DNA of 64,000 bases from Cellvibrionaceae bacterium (lineage in GTDB: Bacteria > Pseudomonadota > Gammaproteobacteria > Pseudomonadales > Cellvibrionaceae). Made by a program: the position numbers and the translations under genes. The notes under the pieces are model-generated. The model searched no databases, was not told the DNA's origin, and was given only the letters and a program-made list of their open reading frames with translations. Location: contig JAGKWU010000002.1 of assembly GCA_021151695.1 (NCBI GenBank), positions 124,001-188,000 on the forward strand, read 5' to 3'. The stretch's first letter is position 1. The number at the start of each line of letters is the position of its first letter. Shown in pieces: positions 8,589 through 17,970 of this stretch.

Positions 8589-9752
8589 ATGGCATTTGTA
8601 ACTGCGCAAGAAGCAATCCAATCGGGTTGTTTGGTCCGGATGTCCGATGCGAGCGATGATTGCGCGTTATTGGATGTTCTGACTGATATTCTTGCGAGCG
8701 GTGCTAAAAGTCTTATGATATTAGCATGCAGTTCAAATCATTATTCTTCTTCGCATTTCAATAATTTCTTGCGCGAATGTCCTGTCCCCGTTTGTGGTGG
8801 CATTTTTCCTGAAGTTTTTTATGCTTCGGTTCGGCTTAAGCGAGGTTTTGTTGTAGTCGGATTTCCCTTTTCTATTTCTGTTTCATGTCATCAGCAAATA
8901 TCAGTCGGGCGATCTATCCATAACAATAAGGCTCTGATCGTTGATGGTGAGATAATCGAGCAGTCGCGTGACCTACTGGTCTTTGTTGATGCTACTTCCG
9001 TCGCTGCTGAAGATTTTATTAGTGACCTATATGAAGAGATAGGCGGCGGTATAGATGTTGTAGGTGGCGGGTGTGGTACGCTCGATTTTAAATCGCGCCC
9101 CTGTGTATTTTCTCGTGTCGGTTTATTGGCAGATGCCGCTTTGGTCGTTCAATTACCTGTTGCTATGCAGTGTGCTGCAGATCATGGCTGGCAGGTTTTG
9201 AGTGGCCCTTATCTGGTGACTGAAGCTGATGGTGTTAGTGTAAAAACCATTAACTATTTGCCGGCTTACGACGTTTATAAAAATTTGCTGGAAGCAATCA
9301 CCGAATATCGATTTTCACATAATAATTTTTTTGAGATTTCGCAAAACTTTCCCTTAGGTATAGTGGGGTTGAACAACGACATCCTGGTGCGTGATCCCAT
9401 ACGGTCCGTTGGTGGAGAATTAATTTGCGTTGGGCGAATTCCTGTTAACTCGATGATTTATATACTCTGCGCCAAACCTGAGAATATTATCCAGGCGGCA
9501 GAAAAAACGGCTAAAAAGCTTGCCGAAACAAGCATATCCGGCGTTGCTGAGATCGGATTAGTGTTAGCTTTTGATTGTGTAAGTCGGGCTCTATATCTGG
9601 GTGACAATTTTGCAGGAGAGTTGGCTGCGGTTCAGCGCGGGCTCGGTGGTGACAAAAACCTGGTTGGTGTGTTGTCAATTGGTGAAGTTGCCAATACATC
9701 CCAAGGAACAATTAGTTTATTAAACAAATCCATAGTTTTGGGTAAAATATAA
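8589..9752 (+). CDS. FIST-domain sensory protein
   Basis: The 387-residue protein has the FIST N and FIST C layout, a small-ligand sensory domain family linked to signal-transduction proteins. Visible marks are the early S-L-M-I-L-A-C-S segment, C-G-G-I-F-P-E-V and the Gly-rich G-G-G-C-G-T-L-D core, then a C-terminal half with L-G-I-V-G-L-N and F-D-C-V-S-R-A-L-Y-L-G, the usual FIST_C closing motif. There is no signal peptide or output domain, so the output is probably supplied by the next gene, a GGDEF-EAL protein starting 8 nt after its stop. Family assignment is from motif memory. Confidence 0.8.
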   Translation: MAFVTAQEAIQSGCLVRMSDASDDCALLDVLTDILASGAKSLMILACSSNHYSSSHFNNFLRECPVPVCGGIFPEVFYASVRLKRGFVVVGFPFSISVSCHQQISVGRSIHNNKALIVDGEIIEQSRDLLVFVDATSVAAEDFISDLYEEIGGGIDVVGGGCGTLDFKSRPCVFSRVGLLADAALVVQLPVAMQCAADHGWQVLSGPYLVTEADGVSVKTINYLPAYDVYKNLLEAITEYRFSHNNFFEISQNFPLGIVGLNNDILVRDPIRSVGGELICVGRIPVNSMIYILCAKPENIIQAAEKTAKKLAETSISGVAEIGLVLAFDCVSRALYLGDNFAGELAAVQRGLGGDKNLVGVLSIGEVANTSQGTISLLNKSIVLGKI

Positions 9753-9760
9753 AAATAATT

Positions 9761-11608
9761 ATGAAAAAAGCGCTGCAAATTATCTCTATTCAACATGAAT
9801 TGTCCATGGCGATCGGCAACTGCCTTGATCTCAGGGAAATGGCGCAAATATTTATGCGCGTTTCTATGGCCCGTCTTAATCTTGGAAGTATACATCTCTT
9901 TCTGTTTTGCGATAAAAGCGAGGAGCCTATCCATCTTGTGGAGGCGGATAATGGCTTAAACGCTATTGCACATTTTATGAGTATGCCTAAGCAATATCTG
10001 GGTGTTTCCTGGTCGGATAGTTCCCAACTTCAGCAATTAGTAAAGGCTCATTTGATGAAGGGGACGATCGATTCGCAAGTATTGTTTGACGGAAAATATT
10101 ATCTTTGTTTTTCAGTTCCGGAACACGGCGTCATTGTTTTTGAGGCTGTTGTTGAACTGGATGAAACTGTTAAAAAATCCCTATTGCCTATCTTTAAAAA
10201 GTTTGCACTTAGCTGTTATGCCTGTATTGCACATCAGGCTTTGCTGAAAGAAATGTCTGCGAGACGTTCAGCTGAGGACACAATTGCTTATCAGGCAACG
10301 CATGATGAGCTGACCCAACTATGTAATCGCCGCAAGCTAACAGAGAATCTTGAACGAGCGTTGGAAATAAGTCGTCAGGAGAAAAAATTTGGTGCTCTTT
10401 TGTTTATAGATCTTAATCAATTTAAATCTATAAATGATCTAATGGGGCATGATGTGGGTGATTGTATTTTGCAAGAAGTTGCGGCGCGTTTGAAGAGTAT
10501 CACGCGTGGCAAAGATACGGTGGCCCGCTTTGGTGGCGACGAATTTATTGTTCTGCTGGCTGATTTGGGGCAGCTTGAAAAAAATGCGGAGATGATAGTT
10601 TACGCTACGGCCACCCGCATTTGCGACGTTATAGAGGCACCATTTCAAATTGATGAAATGGTATACAACGTCGGTTGTAGCATTGGATTCGAAATTTTCC
10701 CCTCAGTGAATAGTAATTATTGTGATGTTATCAAGCATGCAGACCTCGCTATGTATGAGGCCAAGCTTTTGCGCCAGCGCGCAGCTTTGCGCTATGACCC
10801 GGCCATGTCTGAAAAGCTGAATTCGCGTACGGCCTGTGTTGCTGAATTAAAAAATGCGCTGAAAAATAATGAATTTATGTTGTATTACCAGCCGCAATAC
10901 AATGCCGACGGAGAGATTATTGGTGCCGAGGCTTTATTGCGTTGGAATCATCCCAAGCGCATGCACGAATCACCGGAAGTTTTTATTCCCATTGCGGAAG
11001 ACAGCGAACTAATTCTTGCGATTGGCGATTGGGTATTGTATGAATCTTGTCGACACCTCAAGCAATTGCAGGAGTTAGGATTGCCAGAATCCTTTCGGAA
11101 GTTATCTATTAATGTGAGCGCCAAGCAGCTTGCACAGGATAATTTCTTTGAACATATTTATCGTGCGGTGCAGGCATCAGGTGTAGATCCCAAACAGCTA
11201 ATGATTGAGATCACGGAAAACATTTTGATTGCTCGTATACATGATGCCATGGCATTAATCGGTCGTTTGAAGGAGCTGGGTGTGGATTGCGCCATAGATG
11301 ATTTTGGCATGGGTTACTCTTCGCTTACTTATTTAAAACGCTTGCGTACCAAAATGATCAAGATCGATAAATCCTTTGTAAAAGACATACACAGGGATTC
11401 GGAAAATCGCTCAATAGTGCGCATGATTATTGCGCTCGCAGAAAATCTGGAAATGGCTATTTTGGCCGAAGGTGTTGAAGGGCGTGAAGAATTGCAGGTA
11501 TTAAACGAATTGGGTTGTAGCCAGTACCAAGGCTACTATTTTAATCGACCTTTACCTTTTGATGAGCTGTTTGAATTGCTTGCGGTCAAGCAGGTTGAAG
11601 CTTGTTGA
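9761..11608 (+). CDS. GGDEF-EAL cyclic-di-GMP turnover protein
   Basis: The 615-residue soluble protein has an unassigned N-terminal sensor-like region (about residues 1-160), a GGDEF domain with an intact F-G-G-D-E-F motif at residues 258-262, and an EAL domain with G-A-E-A-L-L-R-W, I-D-D-F-G-M-G-Y-S-S and L-A-E-G-V-E. Both synthesis and hydrolysis of cyclic-di-GMP look chemically possible. No membrane segment is seen, so signal input may come from the FIST protein encoded just upstream. Its 3' end overlaps the convergent tetR gene by 23 nt. Confidence 0.93.
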   Translation: MKKALQIISIQHELSMAIGNCLDLREMAQIFMRVSMARLNLGSIHLFLFCDKSEEPIHLVEADNGLNAIAHFMSMPKQYLGVSWSDSSQLQQLVKAHLMKGTIDSQVLFDGKYYLCFSVPEHGVIVFEAVVELDETVKKSLLPIFKKFALSCYACIAHQALLKEMSARRSAEDTIAYQATHDELTQLCNRRKLTENLERALEISRQEKKFGALLFIDLNQFKSINDLMGHDVGDCILQEVAARLKSITRGKDTVARFGGDEFIVLLADLGQLEKNAEMIVYATATRICDVIEAPFQIDEMVYNVGCSIGFEIFPSVNSNYCDVIKHADLAMYEAKLLRQRAALRYDPAMSEKLNSRTACVAELKNALKNNEFMLYYQPQYNADGEIIGAEALLRWNHPKRMHESPEVFIPIAEDSELILAIGDWVLYESCRHLKQLQELGLPESFRKLSINVSAKQLAQDNFFEHIYRAVQASGVDPKQLMIEITENILIARIHDAMALIGRLKELGVDCAIDDFGMGYSSLTYLKRLRTKMIKIDKSFVKDIHRDSENRSIVRMIIALAENLEMAILAEGVEGREELQVLNELGCSQYQGYYFNRPLPFDELFELLAVKQVEAC

Positions 11609-12248
11609 TAATTGCCTCGCTGGGAAGCCAATTGGATTTCGCGGTAAACCAAAATTCTTGTTTAAGTCCGATGATGCGGTAAATTCCTTCGGGAAGATCG
11701 CGCCTTATATTGGAGATATTGCGCGTCACTCGCGCGCAACTAATAGCGCCATGCACATACTGTTGCATCAGGCGCGCAACAATTTCCGGATTGATTCCTT
11801 CCTGTAAATAGTTTCCGTTTTTTAGGGCGTTCACCAGTGCCAGATTATATTTGGCGCTGCGTTCCGACATGGTTACCAATGCATCAGTAATTTTTTCCTC
11901 GCCGCAGCCTGCCTGGTTTGCCGCACTAAAAAAAGCGCAACCGGGAATATTTTGCTCATCGTCGCCAATTTTTTTGATGAAGATAAATTGGATCCAGTTT
12001 TCCAATTGTTCCAGTGGGCTGTTGCTAGGGGAGAGTATGCTGTCCAAGTCCTTTTTAATTCGCTCCCAGTAATGGGTGGTGGCTTCGCAGAAGAGCTCGG
12101 CCTTGGATTCAAAGTGATGGTAAAAGCTGCCCTTTGTGACGCCGGCCTGTTTGCAGATTTCATTGACCCCGACCGAGTTGTAATTGCTTTGCCAGATCAG
12201 ATCAAGGGCGGTATCGAGTAAAAGGGTGCGGGTATCTGAAATGGACAT
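11586..12248 (-). CDS. TetR-family repressor of the adjacent RND pump
   Basis: The 220-residue protein has the TetR helix-turn-helix near the N-terminus (V-G-V-N-E-I-C-K-Q-A-G-V-T-K-G-S-F-Y-H-H-F, split here to show the recognition helix) and a variable ligand-binding C-terminal part. It is transcribed away from the RND adaptor and pump genes; a palindrome lies between its start and theirs with a second related copy nearer the adaptor. This supports autoregulation plus control of efflux, as in AcrR- and TtgR-type circuits. The inducer cannot be read from sequence. Confidence 0.88.
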   Translation of the reverse strand: MSISDTRTLLLDTALDLIWQSNYNSVGVNEICKQAGVTKGSFYHHFESKAELFCEATTHYWERIKKDLDSILSPSNSPLEQLENWIQFIFIKKIGDDEQNIPGCAFFSAANQAGCGEEKITDALVTMSERSAKYNLALVNALKNGNYLQEGINPEIVARLMQQYVHGAISCARVTRNISNIRRDLPEGIYRIIGLKQEFWFTAKSNWLPSEAIINKLQPA

Positions 12249-12286
12249 GGTGGCGGTATCTCTGGATAAAAGTTTTATTATTATAG

Positions 12287-12300
12287 ATACCAGTTGGTAT
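12287..12300. promoter_or_regulatory. candidate TetR operator 1 (tetR side)
   Basis: ATACCA-GT-TGGTAT is a perfect 6-nt inverted repeat with a 2-nt spacer, 39 nt upstream of the tetR start. A related copy lies near the RND adaptor (12455-12468). Binding is inferred from position and symmetry. Confidence 0.6.
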
Positions 12301-12454
12301 GCTATGCAAATGGGCTGTCAAGTCTTTTTTGAAAGTCGCCAAGCTAACCTGGCTAAGGGGTTAACTGCAAGTTTGGACCTATAACCAGGTAATTTCCTTA
12401 TGAGCAAATGGCTTAAGGTTACATTCAGGGAATGACAAATGTGTATTGCCTGGC

Positions 12455-12468
12455 GTACCAACCGGTAT
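12455..12468. promoter_or_regulatory. candidate TetR operator 2 (efflux side)
   Basis: GTACCA-AC-CGGTAT keeps the ACCA/GGTA core of the copy at 12287 with two arm changes, and sits about 85 nt upstream of the RND adaptor start. The paired sites fit repression of both divergent units by the same TetR protein. Confidence 0.55.
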
Positions 12469-12552
12469 GTATGATGGCCGGCACATCTGCTTCAGGGGCA
12501 GGGAGCTTGTTCCTGATGGCGGTCAGCCTTCCATGGGTATTAGGAGATCACC

Positions 12553-13737
12553 ATGCAATTTCCCTCTCTTTCCAATCAATCCTCGCTGTTCAATAGTAAA
12601 TCCACTTACCTTTTTTTGGCAGTAATGTTGGGCGTAACGGCGCTTTACTGTGTTAATCGCGCCGATGCAGCCGACGCTCCGGTAGCACCACCGGCTGCGG
12701 CGGTTGATGTAATGCAGGTGAAGCCTCAAGCGGTGCGCAGCTGGAGCAATTTTTCCGGCCGCCTGGCAGCGGTTGAGAGCGCTTCGGTTAAACCGCTGGT
12801 GAGTGGTAGCATCCAGCAGGTTCTATTCAAAGAAGGGCAGCAGGTCAAGAAAGGCCAGCCACTCTTTGTGATAGATCCTCGCCCACACCAGGCTTCAGTC
12901 GCGCGTGCACAGGCACAGTTGGCGACGGCGGAGTCCAAAGCCAGATTGGCGGGTGATGAATTCAAGCGCACGCAACAATTGATTAATGCCAAATTGGTAT
13001 CGCAAAGCGCCTATGACAGTGCGGCAACTAATGCACAAGTTAGTCAGGCGGAGCTGCAACAAGCACAAGCCAATCTTGCCCAAGCCAAACTTGATTTGGA
13101 GTATGCCCACATAAGTGCGCCTATTAGTGGTCGTATTGGGCGCGCAGAACTTACTGAAGGCAACATAGTGGAGGCGGGTGCTAATGCTCCTGTGCTGACT
13201 CGCATCGTTGCCAACGACAAACTCTACGCTGAATTTAATGTGGACGAAGCCACTTATATTCGCTCAGTACGCAACACGAAAAACCAGAATGCCATGCCAG
13301 TTGAATTAACCTTGGCGAGTGATGCCAGCGTGGTTTACCAGGGCAATATTTCGGCGTTTGACAATCATCTGGATACCACCAGTGGAACCATCCGTGCTCG
13401 CGCAATTTTTGATAATGCCGATGGTGCGTTAACCGCAGGTATGTTTGCCAATGTACGTCTTGGTTCAGCGGAGAAAGCTGATGCGCTGCTGGTGCCTGAG
13501 CGCGCGATTGGTACCAATCAGAGCAAAAAGTTTGTGATGGTGGTGGACGAAAAAAATATTGCCACCTACCACGAAGTGACGCTCGGGGATCATTACAACG
13601 GCCAGCGTTTAGTGCTCAGTGGTTTACAGTCGGGTGAAAAAGTTATTGTGAATGGTTTGTCCCATGTCAGACCTAATTCACCCGTAAATCCCACTATCGT
13701 GCAAGAAAGCGAGTCAGCCAAACTCGCGGTTAACTAG
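12553..13737 (+). CDS. RND efflux periplasmic adaptor (membrane fusion protein)
   Basis: The 394-residue protein links an inner-membrane RND pump to an outer-membrane channel. It has a membrane or signal segment (about residues 20-40), a lipoyl/barrel-sandwich half with V-S-G-S-I-Q-Q-V-L-F and G-Q-Q-V-K-K-G-Q-P-L-F-V-I-D, an alpha-helical hairpin rich in Ala/Gln (about residues 115-180), the closing lipoyl half A-H-I-S-A-P-I-S-G-R-I-G, and beta-barrel and membrane-proximal domains. No lipobox Cys is present. AGGAG 9 nt upstream supports the ATG. MexE-type adaptors are the likely relatives. Confidence 0.92.
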   Translation: MQFPSLSNQSSLFNSKSTYLFLAVMLGVTALYCVNRADAADAPVAPPAAAVDVMQVKPQAVRSWSNFSGRLAAVESASVKPLVSGSIQQVLFKEGQQVKKGQPLFVIDPRPHQASVARAQAQLATAESKARLAGDEFKRTQQLINAKLVSQSAYDSAATNAQVSQAELQQAQANLAQAKLDLEYAHISAPISGRIGRAELTEGNIVEAGANAPVLTRIVANDKLYAEFNVDEATYIRSVRNTKNQNAMPVELTLASDASVVYQGNISAFDNHLDTTSGTIRARAIFDNADGALTAGMFANVRLGSAEKADALLVPERAIGTNQSKKFVMVVDEKNIATYHEVTLGDHYNGQRLVLSGLQSGEKVIVNGLSHVRPNSPVNPTIVQESESAKLAVN

Positions 13738-13855
13738 GTTAACAGGCTCAACCAGCTTTTCACCTTTGCGCGGCATTGTGCGTGACTCCTTGTCGATGCC
13801 GCTTTTTTCTTATAGCTGCGTTTTTTCATAGCTGTATGGACAGCACAGGATTTCT

Positions 13856-16800
13856 ATGAATATATCCAAATTTTTTGTGGATCGTCCCATCTTCGCCGGT
13901 GTGATATCCCTGCTGATTTTTATTGCAGGCTTGATCGCCATGTTTCAATTGCCTATTTCGGAATATCCCGAAGTATCTCCACCGTCGGTGGTGGTGAATG
14001 CATCCTATCCGGGCGCTAACCCAAAAGTTATTGCAGAGACTGTTGCAACACCTTTGGAGGAGCAGTTGGCCGGTACGGAAAATATGTTGTACATGTTTTC
14101 CCAGGCAACAACGGACGGCCGTTTAACCCTGACCGTCACGTTTAAAATTGGCACTAATGCGGATCTTGCACAACAAATGGTGCAAAACCGCGTATCCCAA
14201 GCGTTACCTCGTTTACCTGATGTTACTCGCCAGCGCGGTGTGACTGTGGTGAAAAGCTCGCCGGATTTGACCATGGTAGTGCATCTGGTTTCGCCCGATA
14301 AAAGTTACGACGAGCTTTATTTGCGTAACTACGCGCTCATGAACGTAAAAGATGAGTTAGCCAAAATTCAGGGTGTGGGTTTGGTGCGCCTGTTTGGTTC
14401 GGGCGATTACGCCATGCGTATCTGGCTGAATCCAGAAAAAATTGCTGAAAAAAATCTTACGGCCAATGATGTAGCCAACGCTATTCGCGAACAAAATGTG
14501 CAAGTTGCGGCGGGTATTGTTGGCGGTGCGCCTACGAGTAGTGCGATTGAAGTGCAAATGCCTGTGAATGCCAAAGGCCGTCTGGATAACCCGGAAGAGT
14601 TTGGTGAAATTATTATTCGCGCTGGCACCACAGGTGAAATTACACGCTTGAAGGATGTTGCTCGCATCGAAATGGGGCCATCAGAATATAGCCTCGATTC
14701 GATGTTGGATAGCCAACCTGCGGTAGCTATTCCTATCTTTCAGGCACCCGGTGCTAACGCGATACAAATTTCTGATGCTGTGCGGAAAACCATGGCGGAA
14801 TTGAAGGAGCGTTTTCCGGCGGGCGTTGATTATCACGTGGTTTACGATCCAACTATTTTCGTAAAAAGTTCTATCAAGGCGGTTATCAAAACCTTGTTAG
14901 AAGCACTCGGGTTGGTTGTGATAGTTGTGATTTTGTTTTTGCAAACCTGGCGCGCATCTATTATTCCATTGCTTGCGGTTCCTGTTTCAATTGTGGGTAC
15001 CTGTGCACTCATGTGGGCGTTTGGGTTCTCCATTAATACCTTGTCGTTGTTTGGCTTGGTGTTGGCGATAGGTATTGTGGTGGACGATGCAATTGTGGTG
15101 GTGGAAAACGTAGAGCGCAATATCGAAGAAGGGCTTTCACCGCTGGCAGCCACTTACAAAGCTATGCAGGAAGTAAGTGGTCCAATTATCGCTATTTCGT
15201 TGACATTAATTGCTGTGTTTGTGCCTATTGCTTTTGTGAGTGGTTTGACCGGTCAGTTCTACAAACAATTTGCGTTGACCATTGCGATTTCCACAGTAAT
15301 TTCTGCAATTAACTCGCTCACACTTAGCCCGGCATTGGCGGCGTTGTTGTTGAAAGGACACAGTGAGCCAAAAGATAGGCTTACGCGTGGGATGGATAAA
15401 ATCTTTGGCCGCTTTTTCGGTTGGTTTAATCGCAGCTTCTCGCGCTCATCAGGGGCCTATTCAACTAAAGTTGGTAAGCTATTGGGGCGCAAGGCCTTGG
15501 CGGTAGGTGTGTATGCTGTGCTGTTGGGTGTGACTGCCGTTGGCTTTAATATTATTCCGAAGGGATTTGTGCCTGCGCAGGACAAGCAATATCTTATCGC
15601 GTTTGCGCAATTGCCCGATGGTGCAACCCTTGAACGCACGCGCAGTGTGATTAGTGAAATGGGCAAAATCGGTTTGGCCGAAGATGGTGTTGCAGATGCT
15701 GTGCAATTCCCGGGTTTAAGCGTGAACGGTTTTACCAATAGCTCCAGCGCCGGCATTGTGTTCTTCCCGCTGAAGGATTTTTCTGAGCGTAACGGTAAAG
15801 AATTGTCGGCAGCGGCAATCGCCAAAAAATTGCAGATGAAATTTGGCGGTATTCAAGAAGCATTTATCGCTATTTTCCCTCCACCACCTGTGCGTGGGTT
15901 GGGTACAACGGGCGGTTTTAAATTGCAGATTGAAGATCGTGCGGGTCTGGGCTACGAAAAGCTGGCTGATGTGGTTCAGCAAGTGCAGCAAAAAGCGGCG
16001 CAACGCAAAGAGTTGGTGGGTGTTTTCTCCAACTATAAAATCAATGTGCCGCAACTGTACGCTGATGTTGATCGAACCAAAGCCAAGCAACTTGGGTTAA
16101 ATGTGAAAGATATTTTTGACACTATGCAAATTTATCTTGGCTCACTTTATGTGAATGACTTTAACCAGTTTGGTCGCACTTATCAGGTGATTGCCCAGGC
16201 GGACGCCGAGTTTCGCAATACACCGGCCAACGCGCTGAATTTGAAAGTGCGCAACCTGCAAGGTGAAATGGTGCCGCTGGGTTCTGTGCTGACAATGCAG
16301 GAGAGTTATGGTCCGGAAAGTGCGGCGCATTATAACGGTTATCTCGCAGCTGATATCAATGGCAATGCCGCGCCTGGTTTTTCCAGTGGTCAGGCTAAAG
16401 ATGCAATTACGCAGATTCTCGAAGAAACTTTGCCATCGGGTATTGTATTTGAATGGACGGATCTGACTTACCAGGAAGTGCTTGCAGGTAACACGGCGAT
16501 TTATATTTTGCCGCTGTGTCTGCTGTTGGTATTCCTGGTGTTGGCGGCGCTTTATGAAAGTCTGGTGTTGCCATTGGTGGTAGTGTCTATTGTGCCGCTT
16601 TCTATTTTATCGGCGCTCTTTGGTGTGTGGATCACCAAAGGTGACAACAATATTTTTACTCAGATCAGCTTGTTTGTATTAGCCGGACTCGCCAGTAAAA
16701 ACGCCATTTTGATTGTGGAGTTTGCCCGTGAGTTGGAAATGCGCGGCATGAAAACCTATCAGGCTGCCATCACGGCAAGTCGTATGAGGTTGCGCCCCAT

Positions 16801-17053
16801 ATTGATGACATCCTTTGCGTTTATTATGGGCGTGTTGCCGATGGTATTTTCTACCGGCGCCGGCTCGGAAATGCGCAGCGTGATGGGGATTGCGGTATTT
16901 GCCGGTATGTTGGGTGTAACTTTCTTTGGATTGTTTTTTACGCCGATGTTTTATGTTTTGCTACGCAAGCTGGAAGGTAATCGCCCCTTCAAGCAACATG
17001 CGTCGCAAGACACTGCGGCAACCACTGGCCATCAGTTGGAGCACCATGTGTAG
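13856..17053 (+). CDS. RND multidrug efflux permease (HAE1/AcrB-MexF type)
   Basis: The 1065-residue inner-membrane pump exports hydrophobic compounds using the proton gradient. The N-terminus M-N-I-S-K-F-F-V-D-R-P-I-F-A is typical. TM4 carries the proton-relay pair in G-I-V-V-D-D-A-I-V-V-V-E-N, and TM10 carries the Lys in L-A-S-K-N-A-I-L-I-V-E-F. Two large periplasmic loops and 12 membrane segments are apparent. It follows the adaptor by 118 nt. No outer-membrane factor gene follows, so a shared TolC-like channel elsewhere is implied. Confidence 0.94.
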   Translation: MNISKFFVDRPIFAGVISLLIFIAGLIAMFQLPISEYPEVSPPSVVVNASYPGANPKVIAETVATPLEEQLAGTENMLYMFSQATTDGRLTLTVTFKIGTNADLAQQMVQNRVSQALPRLPDVTRQRGVTVVKSSPDLTMVVHLVSPDKSYDELYLRNYALMNVKDELAKIQGVGLVRLFGSGDYAMRIWLNPEKIAEKNLTANDVANAIREQNVQVAAGIVGGAPTSSAIEVQMPVNAKGRLDNPEEFGEIIIRAGTTGEITRLKDVARIEMGPSEYSLDSMLDSQPAVAIPIFQAPGANAIQISDAVRKTMAELKERFPAGVDYHVVYDPTIFVKSSIKAVIKTLLEALGLVVIVVILFLQTWRASIIPLLAVPVSIVGTCALMWAFGFSINTLSLFGLVLAIGIVVDDAIVVVENVERNIEEGLSPLAATYKAMQEVSGPIIAISLTLIAVFVPIAFVSGLTGQFYKQFALTIAISTVISAINSLTLSPALAALLLKGHSEPKDRLTRGMDKIFGRFFGWFNRSFSRSSGAYSTKVGKLLGRKALAVGVYAVLLGVTAVGFNIIPKGFVPAQDKQYLIAFAQLPDGATLERTRSVISEMGKIGLAEDGVADAVQFPGLSVNGFTNSSSAGIVFFPLKDFSERNGKELSAAAIAKKLQMKFGGIQEAFIAIFPPPPVRGLGTTGGFKLQIEDRAGLGYEKLADVVQQVQQKAAQRKELVGVFSNYKINVPQLYADVDRTKAKQLGLNVKDIFDTMQIYLGSLYVNDFNQFGRTYQVIAQADAEFRNTPANALNLKVRNLQGEMVPLGSVLTMQESYGPESAAHYNGYLAADINGNAAPGFSSGQAKDAITQILEETLPSGIVFEWTDLTYQEVLAGNTAIYILPLCLLLVFLVLAALYESLVLPLVVVSIVPLSILSALFGVWITKGDNNIFTQISLFVLAGLASKNAILIVEFARELEMRGMKTYQAAITASRMRLRPILMTSFAFIMGVLPMVFSTGAGSEMRSVMGIAVFAGMLGVTFFGLFFTPMFYVLLRKLEGNRPFKQHASQDTAATTGHQLEHHV

Positions 17054-17089
17054 TCTTGTATTTGTGATTTAGTAGTAGCAAGCGGTAGG

Positions 17090-17129
17090 GCCGCTTTAGT
17101 GTAAAAGCTAAAGCGGCTTTTTTATTTTT
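17090..17129 (+). terminator. rho-independent terminator after the RND operon
   Basis: Stem GCCGCTTTAG / CTAAAGCGGC with an 8-9 nt loop is followed by TTTTTTATTTTT. It lies 37 nt after the pump stop and overlaps the 3' end of the converging Sir2 pseudogene. Confidence 0.85.
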
Positions 17130-17787
17130 AGATGTTGGTGAATGGCTTGCAATGTGGTGAGCGCACCTGAGCCTATGCCAACGGCTCTTGGTGAATCGAC
17201 ATTGGCCTCACGCGGATTGATTCGAACGAGATGGCCATTGTAGTGATTAACAATAGTCTGCGAAAAATAACGTACGGTCGCTATATCCACTCCAGCGCCC
17301 AGCTCGATAACCACCGGCTGGCGAACCTGCGATAGCCAGCTTAATTGGCGCTGCTCTTGCGCATTGCTGCGCTCATCAATCCAACCCCAATCGCCAAACA
17401 TTAAAATATTCGGACGCGCATAACCCCCGCAAAATGGGCAGCTCGGCGGCTCATTGATGAGTTGGCAATGCAGCTCATCAACCTGCGGCGCAAAATCACT
17501 TGCTGGCCATATGGCATTGCAGCAGCTATCCAGACATTGCAAGTGATGTATCGAACCGTGGCATTCGTGGATTGAATCGCTCGCAAAGCCGGCGCGTTGG
17601 AATTGGCCATCCACATTGCTGGTAAAAACCTGGTAGCCCAATTCTTTTTGTTCGCCCCATTGCCGGAGTAAATCAAATCCGGCAGTCCGGAATCCACGCC
17701 CATGCCCGCACCGGCAGCAATAATAATCGCATCTGCATTAGCGATAAATTCGGCTGCAGTGGATATGGCTTTGTGATTTATTTGCAT
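17108..17787 (-). pseudogene. Sir2-family NAD-dependent deacylase, internal deletion and frameshift
   Basis: The 5' part (from the ATG at 17787) encodes A-D-A-I-I-I-A-A-G-A-G-M-G-V-D-S-G-L-P-D, the NAD-binding start of sirtuins. The 3' part, in another frame, encodes F-T-S-N-V-D-G-Q-F-Q-R-A-G-F, the catalytic H-G-S-I-H-H-L-Q-C, the zinc site C-P-F-C-G-G and I-E-L-G-A-G-V-D. Read through the junction near 17670-17685, G-L-P-D abuts F-D-L-L-R-Q-W-G, so the stretch normally between them (roughly 50-60 residues, including F-R-G) is missing and the frame shifts. A working enzyme is not expected. Confidence 0.85.
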
Positions 17788-17970
17788 AGCGTAATCCGAC
17801 AAAGTAAATGCGGCAGCTTAAAGTAATTCGTAAACAAGCGAAATTGTGCGCTGTGGTGCGGGTTGATTTTTTAGGGAAATATCAAGATATGTCGAAAGGA
17901 AAGTAGCCGCTTTTGTTGTTATCTTGCAGCTGATGTTTTACGGAGAGAGGCGGGAAATGTGTAGCGGGAA

